A stretch of DNA of 5,408 bases from an uncultured Sphingomonas sp. (lineage in GTDB: Bacteria; Pseudomonadota; Alphaproteobacteria; Sphingomonadales; Sphingomonadaceae): assembly GCA_934555855.1 (NCBI GenBank), contig CAKTFL010000172.1, positions 1-5,408 on the forward strand. Reading direction: 5' to 3'. Shown one piece after another: positions 5,311 to 5,408 of this stretch. The notes under the pieces were generated by a model. It did no database searches, was not told the origin of the DNA, and saw nothing but the letters and a program-made list of their open reading frames with translations. Within the stretch, counting starts at the first letter, position 1. Each line of letters opens with the position of its first letter. Made by a program: the position numbers and the translations under genes.

Positions 5311-5408
5311 TTACAGCTCCCGCAGCGTTTCAGCCGGCCGTGCGCGCAGCGCGGGGATGCTGCCCGATAGCCCGATCGCGACCGTCATCGCCGTCGCCTA
5401 CCACAAGG
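5311..5408 (-). pseudogene. C-terminal tail of an FtsX/MacB-like ABC transporter permease, interrupted by an in-frame stop
   Basis: On the minus strand, codons 5397-5314 encode ATAMTVAIG followed by LSGSIPALRARPAETLREL and a TAA at 5313-5311. The final transmembrane stretch followed by P-A-L-R-A-R-P-A-E-x-L-R is the usual ending of FtsX/MacB-type permeases, whose last helix leads into a short basic tail. The frame is broken by TAG at 5400-5398; only three more codons' worth of sequence remains before the edge (reading Leu-Trp-stop), so the main body of the protein is not visible. One C-to-T change (CAG to TAG) would account for it, as would a chimeric contig end. The 28-residue fragment rests on a single motif. 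Between it and the GntR start are about 130 bases with only the promoter and operator candidates. Confidence 0.45.

Noticed and set aside
1..5408. CRISPR arrays, tRNA or rRNA genes, insertion sequences, toxin-antitoxin or defence genes
   Set aside because: No regularly spaced repeats, tRNA-like cloverleaf, transposase motifs or defence-protein motifs were seen on either strand.

Overview
The window is GC-rich DNA with strong third-position GC bias. It looks like an alphaproteobacterium, most likely a sphingomonad. This is inferred from protein style (a TonB-dependent receptor with an EVIVTAS box, the CobC/CobU/CobO types, a DgoR-like GntR regulator), not from a taxonomic marker. The theme is vitamin B12: uptake, adenosylation and late nucleotide-loop assembly, with a cobalamin riboswitch in the middle.

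Layout. Positions 1-778 (minus) hold cobC, cut off by the left edge. Its last ~30 visible residues do not belong to CobC; they read like a flavin-containing monooxygenase, so this end is a chimera. cobU (811-1329, plus) diverges from cobC across a very short gap that carries an 11-bp inverted repeat containing both sets of start codons. A hairpin terminator (1331-1360) closes cobU. Next comes a cobalamin riboswitch (about 1368-1605) and a long GC-rich leader ending in a hairpin that covers the ribosome binding site. That leader feeds btuB (1799-3754), an outer-membrane corrinoid receptor, which overlaps cobO (3754-4359), the corrinoid adenosyltransferase, by one base (TGATG). A weak terminator (4360-4389) separates cobO from a convergent FadR/DgoR-type GntR regulator (4426-5181, minus), whose upstream region carries a palindrome, a direct repeat and a weak promoter. 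At the right edge (5311-5408, minus) is the C-terminal tail of an FtsX/MacB-like ABC permease, with an in-frame TAG just upstream of it.

How it works together. BtuB imports corrinoids with TonB energy, and CobO adenosylates them. CobU phosphorylates and guanylylates adenosylcobinamide. CobC supplies (R)-1-amino-2-propanol O-phosphate for the side chain. The riboswitch should lower BtuB and CobO when adenosylcobalamin is plentiful; cobU and cobC lie outside its reach. The GntR regulator and the permease tail have no evident link to B12.

I found no clearly new system. The points most worth a second look are the CobC/monooxygenase junction at the left edge, the interrupted permease tail at the right edge (both may be assembly artefacts at contig ends), the inverted repeat at the divergent starts, and the distant expression platform of the riboswitch.
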